Assembly (NCBI GenBank): GCA_006503535.1 | Contig: QYRS01000001.1 | Location: 3,348,001 to 3,412,000 of the forward strand | Source of the DNA: Arthrinium phaeospermum | Taxonomy: Eukaryota > Ascomycota > Sordariomycetes > Amphisphaeriales > Apiosporaceae | DNA: 64,000 bases | Direction: 5' to 3' | In this document: piece after piece, positions 30,942 through 42,133 of the stretch | Layout of the letters: each line of letters opens with the position of its first letter | How positions within the stretch are numbered: the first letter of the stretch is position 1 | Notes under the pieces: model-generated | Told to the model about the DNA's origin: nothing | The model's input: only the letters and a program-made list of their open reading frames with translations | The model's database searches: none | Translations under genes and position numbers: made by a program

Positions 30942-32459
30942 TTAAACCACACCAGAGTTCTCTGTGCGCACAACTCGGCGCGACGAGGCATCTCCATCAT
31001 CCTCGTCGTCGCCCGAATCGTTTCGCCAGGCCGCGGCCGCATACTGGGTCCCCGGATGATAGAAGCTCAGGTTCAAGGAATCTTCTAGTGAGTCGTTTCG
31101 CCCTCGGATGCCGTTCGTGGCGGGGTGACGAGCAGTCTCGAGCCTTGTTTCTGCGTCGCTTTCACCATTCTTGATCCGTTGCCTCGAAGATATGCGAAGA
31201 GAAGGAACGAAAGACGTGAGTTTCGCTTGCATTCTGCTCAGTACTTCGCCTATTTTGATTCTAATGGGCTGGTATACTGGCAGGTTGCCGCAAAGGACCG
31301 CTGTTGCGGCGTGAATCGAACCCCATAGTATGGCCTTGTCAGTATCGACTGAATGAGGTTGTCAGCGTTCATCGATTACCGTGGTACTGGTGTTTCTCTT
31401 CTACTTTTTCCCTCTTCTCTTCTCCTCCCTTATTTGTTTTCGAAGGAGCCCAAGGGGAAACGAGAATGAACACGAAATATGAAACCAGAGACAAGGAAGA
31501 AAAGCAGAGGAAAGGAGCAAAAAGGAAAGTAAAGCCTGAAAAAAGAACAGATAACTCACCCTCTGACCCGCTTGTTTGATAGGTGTAATAGATGCGAAGA
31601 ATATCTGTAATAACGGCACTATAGGTTGTCTTCAAGGTTAGTATACTCTCAGGCCGGGGTCTCCAAAGGGGTGCCACTAACAAGCCACCCAACAGAAATA
31701 TGCCAGCGACGATTAGCTTCGTCCTCAGGGGTATCTGGACAAAGAAGATGGCTCTGGCAGGTAACACCATAACCACCACGTCGAGAAGGGTCTCCACGGT
31801 GCAAACGAGGAGGAAATAGAGATCTCCATTGATACATTGCTCCGGCTGTGAACGGTTCCAAAACTTGCTGAGGGGGAAGCACATGCAGAGATTGACGATG
31901 GAGTTGGCAATCTGGTATGTTATGCACACTGACATGACTATCGTGGATTTGCGTCGAAAAGATGGGGTGGCGAAGATCCGTCGGTATAGGAGGCAGAGGG
32001 ATACCCTCACAGCGCTCAGCACAAAAGGCGAAGTAGACAGGCCGATGTATGTTGCCTAGAATCGCACGCAGTAATTAGTCCTGGAATGCGAAAGGGGGTT
32101 GGATTTGGAATGCATCACCTTGAAGTAGTTCTCCATGACTGCGATGTTCTCTGGCGACGGGTGCCGTGCAGCTGCGGCAACGAGTTCGTCGGGTGGCCGA
32201 CCACCACCGCCATCATACAGCCCTATACCGGTTGGTTAATACTGGTTCAAATACGAAGAAGAGTATACCAACCCCAGATACTCGAAGCGGAACCGGTTAT
32301 GAAGACAGGAACAGATAGGACCATGATCCAATCCTCCAAATGGATGCCACTCTTCGTGACACGCTTGCACCACCAGCGCAGCCAAGTGGACGACAACGCA
32401 ATGAGGCAGGTTACAATGCTGACGACTAACTTGTCTCTGCCACTTTGAGTCAATTCCAT
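30942..32459 (-). CDS. rhodopsin-fold (PTH11-like) integral membrane protein
   Basis: Five exons on the minus strand: 32459-32273, 32222-32119, 32055-31682, 31618-31560, 31348-30942; 376 residues with all phases consistent. Seven hydrophobic helices with the family's landmarks: helix 1 LVVSIVTCLIALSSTWLRWW, the HLEDWIMVLSVPV stretch, WGLYDGGGG after helix 2 (created by splicing), YRRIF after helix 3, PEQCINGDLYFLLVCTVETLLD (the conserved Cys and helix 5), and VDTDKAILWGSIHAATAVLCG at helix 7 (also splice-dependent). The acidic and basic C-terminal tail of about 110 residues is hydrophilic. The intron at 31681-31619 is 63 nt with no stop, so its retention would keep the frame. The next intron (31559-31349, 211 nt) is long for this window and strongly purine/pyrimidine skewed. 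It is a distinct relative of the protein at 4234-5809. Confidence 0.85.
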
Positions 32460-33875
32460 TTTCAAAGCCGGACGTTGATTTAGGGGAGAAAAGGTCAGTG
32501 TCAGCATCCGTCTCAAAAGCAAGAGATGGATCTCCAACCACCCCTACCCCAAGTAACGTAACACACATTGAACTAAAAATAGACCGCAACTCTGCAGCTT
32601 ACCGGCAGGCTAGGAGCATCAGTAAACTCAATGGCAGGATCGCAATGCTACCAGGTCACAATGGAGATCTTGTCCCGGCAGTTTTCTGATTGGCTCTATC
32701 CACCTTTTGGCCCCCATGTTCAGGACTGCCAGACACTGTCATCAAGCTCTCTTCTGGGTGGCTACAATGCAATGCATGTAAGGCTTGGGGGCTTTATTTG
32801 GATTTTGACCAATTTGTTGTGACATGAAGGAGGTCTAATGTCCCTTCCCCTTTGGCGATTGGCCTGCACGGGTTCCTGTCTGTCCGCGTCGCCCCGACCC
32901 GCCTGAAGGAACATGGTGTGCGGACGATCCCAGGCTATGCTCACGTCAGCAGTGCAGAGATCACCAACTGAAGCGGTGTCAATCATGACTACTTCGCGTG
33001 CCTCTTTGAGACTAGCCCACAGCACCCTCCCGCTCCGGTCCCGACTCTTTTCGGTAATGGGTGACTGCAGCTAGACTGGTTACGTCCGCTGCCCAAAGCG
33101 CAAGGTAAACCTTTTCTCTACGCTTTGGGACATCTTCTTTTTACTGAAGACTATGATTAGTGCCAATGGATAACCTGGGTCCATATGTAAGTTCATGTCG
33201 ATTCTTCATCATTTCTTCGCCTATTTGTTGTTATTCCAGTGCCACGGGGCTGATTATTCCACTTACTCCCTATCATAACAAGGGAGTTGACAGGATAATA
33301 TTGAACCTCTATTTTCTGGTCTAATCATTCTTCATAGCCGTAATCTTCGCAGTATGTCCCTCGAAGAGATCACAACCGCATCTGGTAGTTCCAGCACCTC
33401 CTCTCCAGAGGGATTCTGGTCGGGCAGCAAGACCTTGAGGGAAAAGGGCTTGCCGTTGCAACCCATAGCCGTGGATCTATAATGAATCCGGCAGTCACCA
33501 GAAAAAGCTTTATCCCATTCTGTTCACCCTCGACGTCGACTTTCCAAGCTACGTTTACATAGTGCCCGATGTTCATTCGATTATCATGCAAACTTCGGGG
33601 GCGACATTGGCTCATGTTCCATCATAATCACAACCGGAGACTAATAACTTTTAGTCCAGTTCTTATAGCCAATCGCCAACATTATTCGGCACATGTTACG
33701 TAGGTGGCGGGGAATGCAGCCGATAAGAAGCGTCCAGCCCTTGAAAGAGGGGCTCGGAATGCGGCCAGCTGTGTTACCGTGAAATGCTCATTAGGCCGGG
33801 TTCTTCGAGTTGGGGGCGAGAACGGGTCTCGTGTCCTTCATCAAGCACAACCCTCTACTTCTCATCACAAAGAAG
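32460..33875. other. intergenic, divergent promoter region
   Basis: About 1.4 kb between divergent genes. No exon, RNA gene or repeat was recognised. Confidence 0.5.
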
Positions 33876-36611
33876 ATGTCGTCGCCTCTCCACGAGGAAG
33901 TGAAATGGAAGCGGAAGCCTCCACCCCCGCCTCCGAAGAAACCCCAACTGGCGGCATTAGTCAAACCGGATGGACTGCAATCACCTAAGTCGAAAGCAAC
34001 CAACTCCGTCTCAGAGTCAGTCGGTGACTGCCCTCGAAAGGATCCACAGCCAAACTCGAGAAATGGCGAAAGAAGTACATTGGGGCAGAGAAAGACTGGA
34101 AGCGATGCTCTACTGGATGGGAAGCGACCAACACAAGGTGCGAAAGATGTGACTGATCTTCGAGATATGCTAACTCCAAAAGCTGAGGCCGGGACCCAAA
34201 CAGACGGGAACTCGGACCATTCTGATGACAATGACAGCACGTCGGGGAGTTCTATAGAAGGCTCCGACGCAAATGGCGATGACGAGACAGGTGAGCTCAC
34301 TGGAATCGGCCGCCGAATCAAGAAGAAGGACGGCAAGTATCATGTCATCGATGAGGCCAAATGGGACCCCCATCCTTCGTCTGGGCCTGAGGGGTTCGAC
34401 ATCATCATCGACAGGCCAAGGGGCAAAGATATATTCACAACCACGAGCCCGCTACTTCTCAAGGCGTTTGACGCGGCGCTGAAGAAAGCAGGGTATCCCT
34501 ATATAACCAAGTCGGGCGACAGTATCGCCTTCAGAGAGCCATTCGTCCCGCTGTATTTCAGCTACGACAAGGTTGTGGCGGCCGCTACGGCAGAGCTGGA
34601 GCGGTCACCTGACGCTTTCGACCCGCAGTCCCTGACCAGACTGCAGTCTTGGTACGAGAAACATGTGCTGGCTTCGCACGTGAAGCTGAGAGAAACCCTC
34701 AAGACGGGCTGGGTCATATTTGAAGACCTGTGGGCCCTGTTTCAGCCGGGCGAACTGGTTTACTGCACGGACAACTTCAAGCAGCCGCGCTTGTACGTCA
34801 TCGCCGCCACGGCTGAACGTGACAACATACCGGATCATTTCGATCTGCCCCCTTTACCGTTGTTGGGGAACCTTCGGAAACGCCGGTTCATCGTGGACTT
34901 GTGGTTCATGGACTGGGATGCGTCCTTCCAAGTCTTCAGGCGCCAGAAGGAGACGAGGAAGATCCATTCGTTCAATGGCTCCCGGCGCATCACGGATCTA
35001 GAGTTCTATCCGGTCCCGTTCTTCAACGATGGCGACCAGAGGAGCATCGACGACCTGCTTACCAAGCTGCGACAACGTGGGCAGTGGTGGAAAAAGCTGG
35101 CGAGCGAGGAACCCATGAGCATGTATCACAGCGGGCCCGCCATTGAGTTCAGGAATGATGCATCCGCCCTCGAGCTGGGGACGGATAGGGTAGAAAACCG
35201 AAACGTGTGTGGCCCCCTATTTCGTGTTCTCGTACCTGCGGCTTTGACTAACGTCCGTAATTATGAAATTATGCACATCAGATGAACGCACGAGTCGTCA
35301 TCGATCACTCTGGCTGGACGCAATTCAGGGGCAACGGCGTTCTCCACCGACTAACCACCATGATGGAGTTCTACAGCTCGCCCAATGAAGACAGGGAGGC
35401 CCCGGTCTCGGTGGCCGGACTGGAAGACGTGCAAGGTGTCCCCGATAGTGCTCCGAAATCAGAGCCCTTCACGGACTGCCAGGCCCAGCTCTGCCCCTCG
35501 GAACTGTATTGCTGCTTGACAAGAACAACCATTTGGTACAGTGTGACTATCGCGAACCTGACGCCGGTGCAATGGCAGAAGGACGCCATAGATGGTCTCG
35601 TGATCGCACACGACACCAAGCAGACGCTCTGCGATCTCGTCGAAGAACACAAAAGGGGGAGCTTTGCAGGCAGTCTGAGTGACTTCATTGCCAACAAGGG
35701 CCAGGTATTGTTTATATTCAAGCCCCAATCGTATAGTAATCTCATCTAACCACCACGTCCGTCTACAGGCCCTCGTGCTTGTGCTTCACGGTCCCCCAGG
35801 CGTCGGCAAAACTCTTACAGCGGGTAAGTGGAACTGTCTGACATTACAATCCTATCGACTAATACGAAATATTTGCAATGCTGCAGAAGCTATCGCGGAA
35901 TACACTGAGCGGCCTCTATTTTCCGTCAATATCGGAGAGCTTTCGAAAGAGAAAGAAGTCGTGGTCCGGCTCGAGAGGATCTTCGAGCTCGCGGTGAGAT
36001 GGGACGCGGTCCTTCTCATAGACGAGGCAGACGTGGTGCTCGAGAAGCGATCCTACGAGAATTTGAAGAGAAACGCCATCGTGTCCGGTGAGTGTCTTAC
36101 ATCGATCAATAGCATAGACCTCCTATCGTCAGTCTAATAAGTGTTCAACGCAGTCTTCTTGCGGATGCTGGAGTACTACCGCGGCATCCTCTTCCTCACG
36201 ACCAACCGGCTGGGCTCCATGGACGTCGCCTTCCAGTCCCGCGTGTCGCTCGCCGTCCGCTTCAACGCCCTGACCGCGGACCTGCGCCGCCAGATCTGGC
36301 TCAACTTCGTCGCGCGCCTCGACCCCGTCGAGGTCCAGGCGCGCGAAGAGCTACTGGCCCGACTCGACGATATCCAGCAGTGGGACCTGAACGGGCGGCA
36401 GATCCGCAACATCCTGCGCATGGCGCAGTCCGTCGCTCTGGCCCGCGAGAAGCGCCGTGGCGCCATGCGCTTCGCCCACGTGGAGCAGATCGTCAACGAG
36501 ACGCTGCGGTTCCAGGACTACTTCGAGGAGGAGTATAGGGAGTCGCGGTGGAAACTGGAGGAGATCGAGAAGGGGCGCAAGTTTCAGCAGAAGCGCTCTT
36601 TGGCGCGATGA
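33876..36611 (+). CDS. AAA+ ATPase with N-terminal DUF7025-type region
   Basis: Five exons: 33876-35189, 35282-35704, 35769-35823, 35887-36087, 36154-36611; 816 residues with consistent phases. Residues 1-130 are Pro/Ser/Asp-rich and disordered (PPPPPPKKP run early on). About 140-560 is the conserved fungal region preceding the ATPase, with LKTGWVIFEDLWALFQPGE and FIVDLWFMDWD. The ATPase core shows Walker A GPPGVGKT at about 587-594, Walker B LLIDEAD at 640-646, sensor-1 FLTTNR and the arginine-finger region FQSRVSLAVRF. The C-terminus is charged and helical. Such proteins are common in Pezizomycotina; their substrates are unknown. The Walker A exon is only 55 nt. The start at 33876 is the first ATG in frame. 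The gene converges on the STAND-like gene, whose stop is only 124 bp beyond this stop. Confidence 0.9.
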
Positions 36612-36735
36612 TGACGTGCGAGTGGTCAATATACCTTTTGGTCCATTGCCATAACAGTCTGTCGTTATCGTTATATAATCAATCTTCCGACCTTTAGATC
36701 TTAGCGTCAGGTTCGGATGTGTTATTCATGCTATC

Positions 36736-38640
36736 TCACGTGGCGATATAAACATCGTCAACCACCCCTTCCAATTCCTCATCAAACGCTTCACTCGGCA
36801 CCTCGTAGATACTAGTCACAATGGCCCTGGATCCGGTTATGCCGTGAACAAGTCGTGCCAGGCTTGGGAGCAGGTCAGTCTTCAAATCAGCGTCGTCGTC
36901 AAATCCACACTCCTCGATCCTGTCAATGACGATGTAAATGCCAGTCAAACTGGAAGCCAGTTCCTCGAGGATCTCCCAGAGGTCGTCGAACCTTGATGCG
37001 TTCTGGAGACGCAGTGCGCTGTAGGACAAGGGGTTTTCGTAGGCAAGGTGCGGGTGGATCCCCAAGAGCTGCGCGATGAGAAGCCGCACAAGGTCTGCGG
37101 GGGTAAAGCCTGCCGAGGCAGACGCAATGTCTGAGCAGAATATGTGGAGGACCGTGATCTGCTGAGGCAACAAAGCCTGGACGATATCGAGGGAAAGCTC
37201 GGTCACCCACGGATCCTGATTCCCGGACTGGCCTCCGATCCAGAGTAGAGGGCAGGGTGTTCGAGACCAGCGCACCAGCTCCACGAGTACTCCATTGCTA
37301 TCCCAGTGATCCTTCGGTGACAGTCGGAACCCACGTCTGGTGAGCCTCAAGAGGGCCTCACCCGGGTCCCAGTATAGGGCATCTGGCGAAGAGAAAAGGG
37401 CCTTCTCAAGATCTTGCATGTGCCTAATCATTTCAAATGTTCTCATATCTTATCGAATGACTGGTGTCAAAAGGGGGCGATCAACGGACTCATCCTGGGA
37501 GACTTACTGTCCATCTTGGTGTCTAGTTGAAGAAACCGTTGATTCAAAGACTCTAGGCTAGAGCATAGTGATCCGCTTACCGTTCGGAACTCATCGTACA
37601 TACTTGCCACAGCTGTTCCACGTCAGTAAATTCTCTATAGTGATACTGAAGTGGGCGTCCTACCTTTCCCAGTTTGAGTGACCATATCGTGTATATCAAT
37701 CGCTTGGGCCTCGTGAGCAATGTTCTTCAAATCCACTAGCTTTTGTACCTCCATGTCGATTTGCGATATGTACTTCTTAAACTTGGACTCGGTAGGCTGG
37801 ATGACCGCATCGACAAGTTTCCCTGGAAGTGGTACGCGGTCAGTCTCCGAGGGGTACTACCACAGGCAAGGCAGCGACCAACCCAATCGTGGGCTTCGGT
37901 AGTATACGAGCGCCTCATCGAGAAGCTTCATCATCTCGCTGAAGATGTTAGCCACTGCTACCTTGATCGCAGTGGTCGGAAAGGCTGATCGATAAAACTC
38001 GGCGACAGGCAACTTGGAGGCCATTGTCTCCAGATAAGCCATAAGAGCTTCCTCCCTGTCGCTTTTGGTCACTACAGCCTATACTAAGTTAGACTTCTCC
38101 AGCCAGTCGACAAGATAGAAACGCCTGATGCAATACCTTGAAAAGCAAGACAAGGACTCCGAATGTGACAGTGTACTCTGGGCTCTGTGGCAACATGATT
38201 GAGACCAGGGCCGAGGTTTTATCTACAACTCGGCAGAACCCCACGAAGAAGGCCGAGGCTTTCTTCTGCCATTTGGTCTGGACGGCCTTGGTCTGTCGGT
38301 CGTCTGTGATAAATTTCAACTTCTCGAGGAGGCTGCTTGCGTCGGTGGTCGGCACGACGAGTAGTTGTCTCTCCTCGACCGTCAGCTTGAGTTTGGACAA
38401 TCGCGCCTTGGAGGTGCGGCACGCTTCTAGAGCGACGGAATAAAGACTGAGGTCTTGTATTAACATGCTTCCCTTCACGATGAGACGCAAAAGCAGCAGC
38501 GTTATCTTACCCGAAATCCGACCCAGGGGTATACCAGCTGGTGTTAGAGGATAAGGGCTGTTGGCCTGAAGGGTCCTGTGCCGTGTTGGCTGAAGTGCCA
38601 CGCAATGAGGGGTTTTGAGCAGCGACGTCCCCGGCCGCAT
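36736..38640 (-). CDS. STAND-like protein with DUF7708-type N-terminus and degenerate NACHT core
   Basis: Five exons on the minus strand: 38640-38137, 38078-37883, 37822-37664, 37612-37508, 37448-36736; 558 residues, or 500 if the start is Met59 (38466). The N-terminal half resembles the helical DUF7708 region of fungal NLR-like (STAND) proteins: ALEACRTSKARLSKLKL, RVVDKTSALVSIMLPQSPEY, VTFGVLVLLFK. A helical linker with heptad character follows (MYDEFRTV, SLNQRFLQLDTKMD). The C-terminal part resembles a NACHT nucleotide-binding core: LLWIGGQSGNQDPW (about 389-400) sits at the P-loop but has no GK[S/T], and YIVIDRIEEC (about 492-500) matches Walker B. The protein ends after about 236 residues of this core, so winged-helix and repeat sensor parts are missing. 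The last intron (acceptor CGATAAG at 37449) is the least certain junction. The family links to allorecognition and immunity; function here is inferred only. Confidence 0.75.
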
Positions 38641-41007
38641 TAGCCGCGTCCTGCATCAAGTCACTCTCCATCGCAAACATTCATCCACGATAGAAGGGTT
38701 GTTGTGACATGCCGAAGATACGGTGCAGTGTCGGCAGGTTTTGGACGACCACCATCGATCGGTTCGCATAACCAATTTTTCAACGGGTGGTAACTCGCCA
38801 TCTAAAGTCAGCTTACGGCATGCCATCCCCGCCCAGCCGTACGTGAGCCTGCATATCTGCATGACGTCTTATTGGGTGAAATAGTCTGTCGAATCACATC
38901 GACGGGAAGTATCATACCAATAGCAGCGCTTTCAGCATCAACATCAAGGGGATACCAAGAACAAAACCAAACGGCAGTGGCGGCCGAGTTACTTGACCGA
39001 AGGTGCGCCAGTGGCGCTTGGGCTTGATCACCTCGGCAATGATAACCATACCCAGGTGACCTTGTGTGGCGAGCCACACTGCCTAGTCGCTCCCCGAGTC
39101 GCTGTATATTTGCTTTTCCTCAGCAACAATGGTGTGGAGAGAGGCCCGACTGTTCGGCGAGCGGTTTGACAGTTGCAGCCCATGTGGAACTCGTGTGTGT
39201 GGCTTGTCACTGGCGAAATCGCTCAGCCCGCACCTCCATGTTCCCGTGATAGTCTCCGGGATTTTAGTGGGCGCGGTCGTGGCTAGTCGGAGCCCCCGTA
39301 TGTGCGCGCACATCTGAAGTGTTGCGACAGCGCCATCCGATCTGCAGAACCATCGTCATAATGGAACCAAAATCTTGCCAATATTGCATATTCTTTTCAG
39401 ATACGGGGGCAGGCCCCGAGGCACTGTGAAAAGTGGCAGACGCAATTGAGTGGTTGAGCAACCTAGCTGTAAATGGATTCAGGGGGGAAAGCAATTGTTA
39501 CTTTCCATGCCTGACTCGGCCGGGTTATTGGTAAAGGGAGACAATTACTGTTCAATAATAAAAATTGAACAAGATTGAAAACTCTGCGTAACTGTCCGAG
39601 AAAACTCTTTTCACTTTACCTTCGGCACCGAAATCAAAACACGTGCGCGGTGACTGACATTTGTCCAGATACCCCTGTGGAGGCAGCAGACTCAGGCATC
39701 ACCCACAAAGTGGATGAGTGGATGGGTTAAGGAGTTGACATTTCATTTGACAGAAGTATGATCTCCAAAAGGGGCCAAGATGAGATGAACAAGGCCGGGT
39801 CATTGCACGCATCGGGATGCAGGGTGGCCAAAGAGGAAGTCCCCAGTCCCCAGTCGCCCCCGATTCCGAAACTCTGATCGTTGACTGGACGGCGCTAACA
39901 ACTTTTATCTCCGTCGTTGCTCATGCTATGATAAAACTGACAGGGTAGTATCAGGTTACCTATGTGACAGAGTCGAACAAGCTGCGATGGTCAGGTCTGC
40001 TGAGACTCGAGGCTAGAAAGTAGGTATGCCCATCCTCCTGGGTCACTTCGCGACTTCGAGGGAAGGTCCAGGCGTGGAAGAGATCGATGATCGCTAGTCG
40101 ATCACTTCATCGTCTTAGATGGTGTCATGGCCCAGTCACCCGTCGTGTCAAGCCTACTACTGTTGATGCTACGGAAGCCGTAGGGATCGCTGACGGACGG
40201 CTAGCGCGCTTCGAAAATGGGTTGTGCATGCTGCAGACGATGGCTTCAGGCCATGGCCCGGTCTCCAGATCGAGTAAGTGGAGAAAGCGCCTGCATCATA
40301 CATCTACGCCTCGCATCGCCACCAATATGTGCGTGTGTTATCGGGCTGAATGGGTGCATCTGGAAGGTGCTACGCAGGAGTGGGTAGCGTTTGCATGTTG
40401 AGCTGAGAGTAGATGGTTGTATGCAGCGGCCCCGCCGTCCCATGCACTCAGGGACGACGACACGGGAGCCTTCCCGGGAAGGTATTTACGAAACATCCCA
40501 TGCTTCTGGAAGACTGCGACGGCGTGTCCAGTCAGTCGGGTTTTGCTTTTGCTTTTTTGCGCGGTGTTGTCCGACCGAGGTCTCTATTTGGAGTCGGTAG
40601 CTGACGCAAACAGGAATTGCCTGGCCGAGGAGGCGGATCCCCTTCGGCCTCCGTAGGCTTAACTCGGATTGACGAGAGTCGCATATTGAACCCCCAGGTG
40701 ATAACTACTACACGATAGCCAACATCATAGTGGATTTAAGCTCGGTAAGCCGGGGCGTTTTCTTTTTCGTCCTCCTCAGTTCATGGAAGATGACGGGATT
40801 CGGATCAATGCAGGGCAGGGCTAGGCGAAACTCCTAACAGAAAACGGATGGACACAAATAAAACGAGCTCCAGATGAACCGACAAACGCCCAGCTCGCGT
40901 CAGCCGTTCCAAGCAAGCTTGTTGATAGTAAGCTTCTCTCAGCACTTGCGGTTGGCGCAACGGGTTAGATCCAGATCGAATCAACGGCTCAGACGTCGAG
41001 AAGGCAG

Positions 41008-41013
41008 CACGTG
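41008..41013. promoter_or_regulatory. second CACGTG motif upstream of pho-4
   Basis: CACGTG within GCACGTGC, about 1.1 kb before the permease start and 375 bp from the nearer motif. A chance hit is possible for a 6-base site. Confidence 0.3.
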
Positions 41014-41382
41014 CGTGCGGTCGTTACAGACGCCAAGAGGAAAAGTGGCTTCGAGGCTTTCAACCTTCGGTGCCTTAAGTGGAAGAAAAGGACCAGGGTC
41101 TAGACGCAGGCCGCAAGGTGCCCGTTGATACTTGCGCACCGGGCCAGCTGCTCCCCGCCTGCGCGAAGGTGGGATGGACTGGTTAGCGCGAGCACAGCTG
41201 TTGTTCAGCGCGCAGGGCATCACCCAGCAATCTGGATGGGGGTGGAAGCGGTGGGGTTCGGTCCCTTTAGTGGCCCCATTAGCCTCTGGGGCCCTCCCTA
41301 GCCCGCCTGGCCACTAGCCTCCCCCAAATTCGTGCTGGGCCCGGGGAGACTTTCAACAACCTTACAGACGACTCGATCCACC

Positions 41383-41388
41383 CACGTG
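41383..41388. promoter_or_regulatory. CACGTG motif upstream of pho-4
   Basis: Palindromic CACGTG within CCCACGTGGG, 746 bp before the permease start. In yeast and Neurospora the bHLH activators PHO4 and NUC-1 bind CACGTG to switch on phosphate-starvation genes including this permease type. The match is by motif only. Confidence 0.4.
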
Positions 41389-42133
41389 GGATCCAGCCGG
41401 CATCTGATAGGCCTAGCTGGCCTCTGGCAATGATCTGCCAAGGGTCAGCCAAGTCTGTGCCAAGAGCCGCACGTTGTCAGGATGACCCAATCAGACGTCG
41501 ACATGATAGTGAACTGCATTTACGACACCCTCGAAATATCACACCTTGACAGTTCGTTCGTAAAACTCTATGGCGAAGAGGCAAGGCCCTGGCCCAAACG
41601 AGAGCCCATCTCCGGCCCTTGTGGCGTATTGCGCCGAGACCCAACAAGCAAATCCAAGACAGTGCTTGTCTGTCCCGGCCCATGCTTGTCTTCCCTTACT
41701 CAATCACGCAGCCGTTCGCCTGCCCGTCCCTGTCGCCAAGCCGCTTTCTTGCGCGCGCCCGCCAAGGCCTCGGTGACCCAAGCAAGCAAAGAGAAGCTTG
41801 GGAGCTGCGGGTTGCTGGTAGGATGGATACCAATATCCAGTAAACGGCGCGATAGGCCTCCGCTCAGTACCGCCTGCGCCTGTCAGCCCATGCGAGTGCC
41901 CTTGTGGGTGCGGGTAGTGCGTGTCTTTGCCTGGCCCCGAAAGTTCAGCAAAGTTCGGGATATAAACGTGCGGCCCTCGCTTCATCCCATGGCTGCTTTT
42001 TGACATCCATCACTCGATCTTCATTCTGTGTCTCCAACTCACAGTCTGAATCATATACCTCCTCCACCGGGGTCCTCTACCTAGAGACACAGAGAGAGTA
42101 TAGCAACAGGCAACTGTTCACCCCTCCGCCAAG

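Larger units (their letters stand above)
38641..42133. other. 3.5-kb intergenic region upstream of the phosphate permease
   Basis: No supported protein gene. Scattered short frames (for example 41482-42003 plus) lack family features. CACGTG hexamers lie at 41008-41013 and 41383-41388, with another at 39640-39645. The stretch 41220-41350 is GC-rich. The region just upstream of 42134 probably holds the permease leader. Confidence 0.5.

Noticed and set aside
33810..33875. Upstream extension of the AAA+ ATPase
   Set aside because: The extended frame begins with TTG, not ATG; the first in-frame ATG is 33876.
41482..42003. 173-codon open frame upstream of pho-4
   Set aside because: Composition is Cys/Pro/Ser/Arg-rich as in random GC-rich DNA, no domain is seen, and it overlaps the likely promoter and leader of pho-4.
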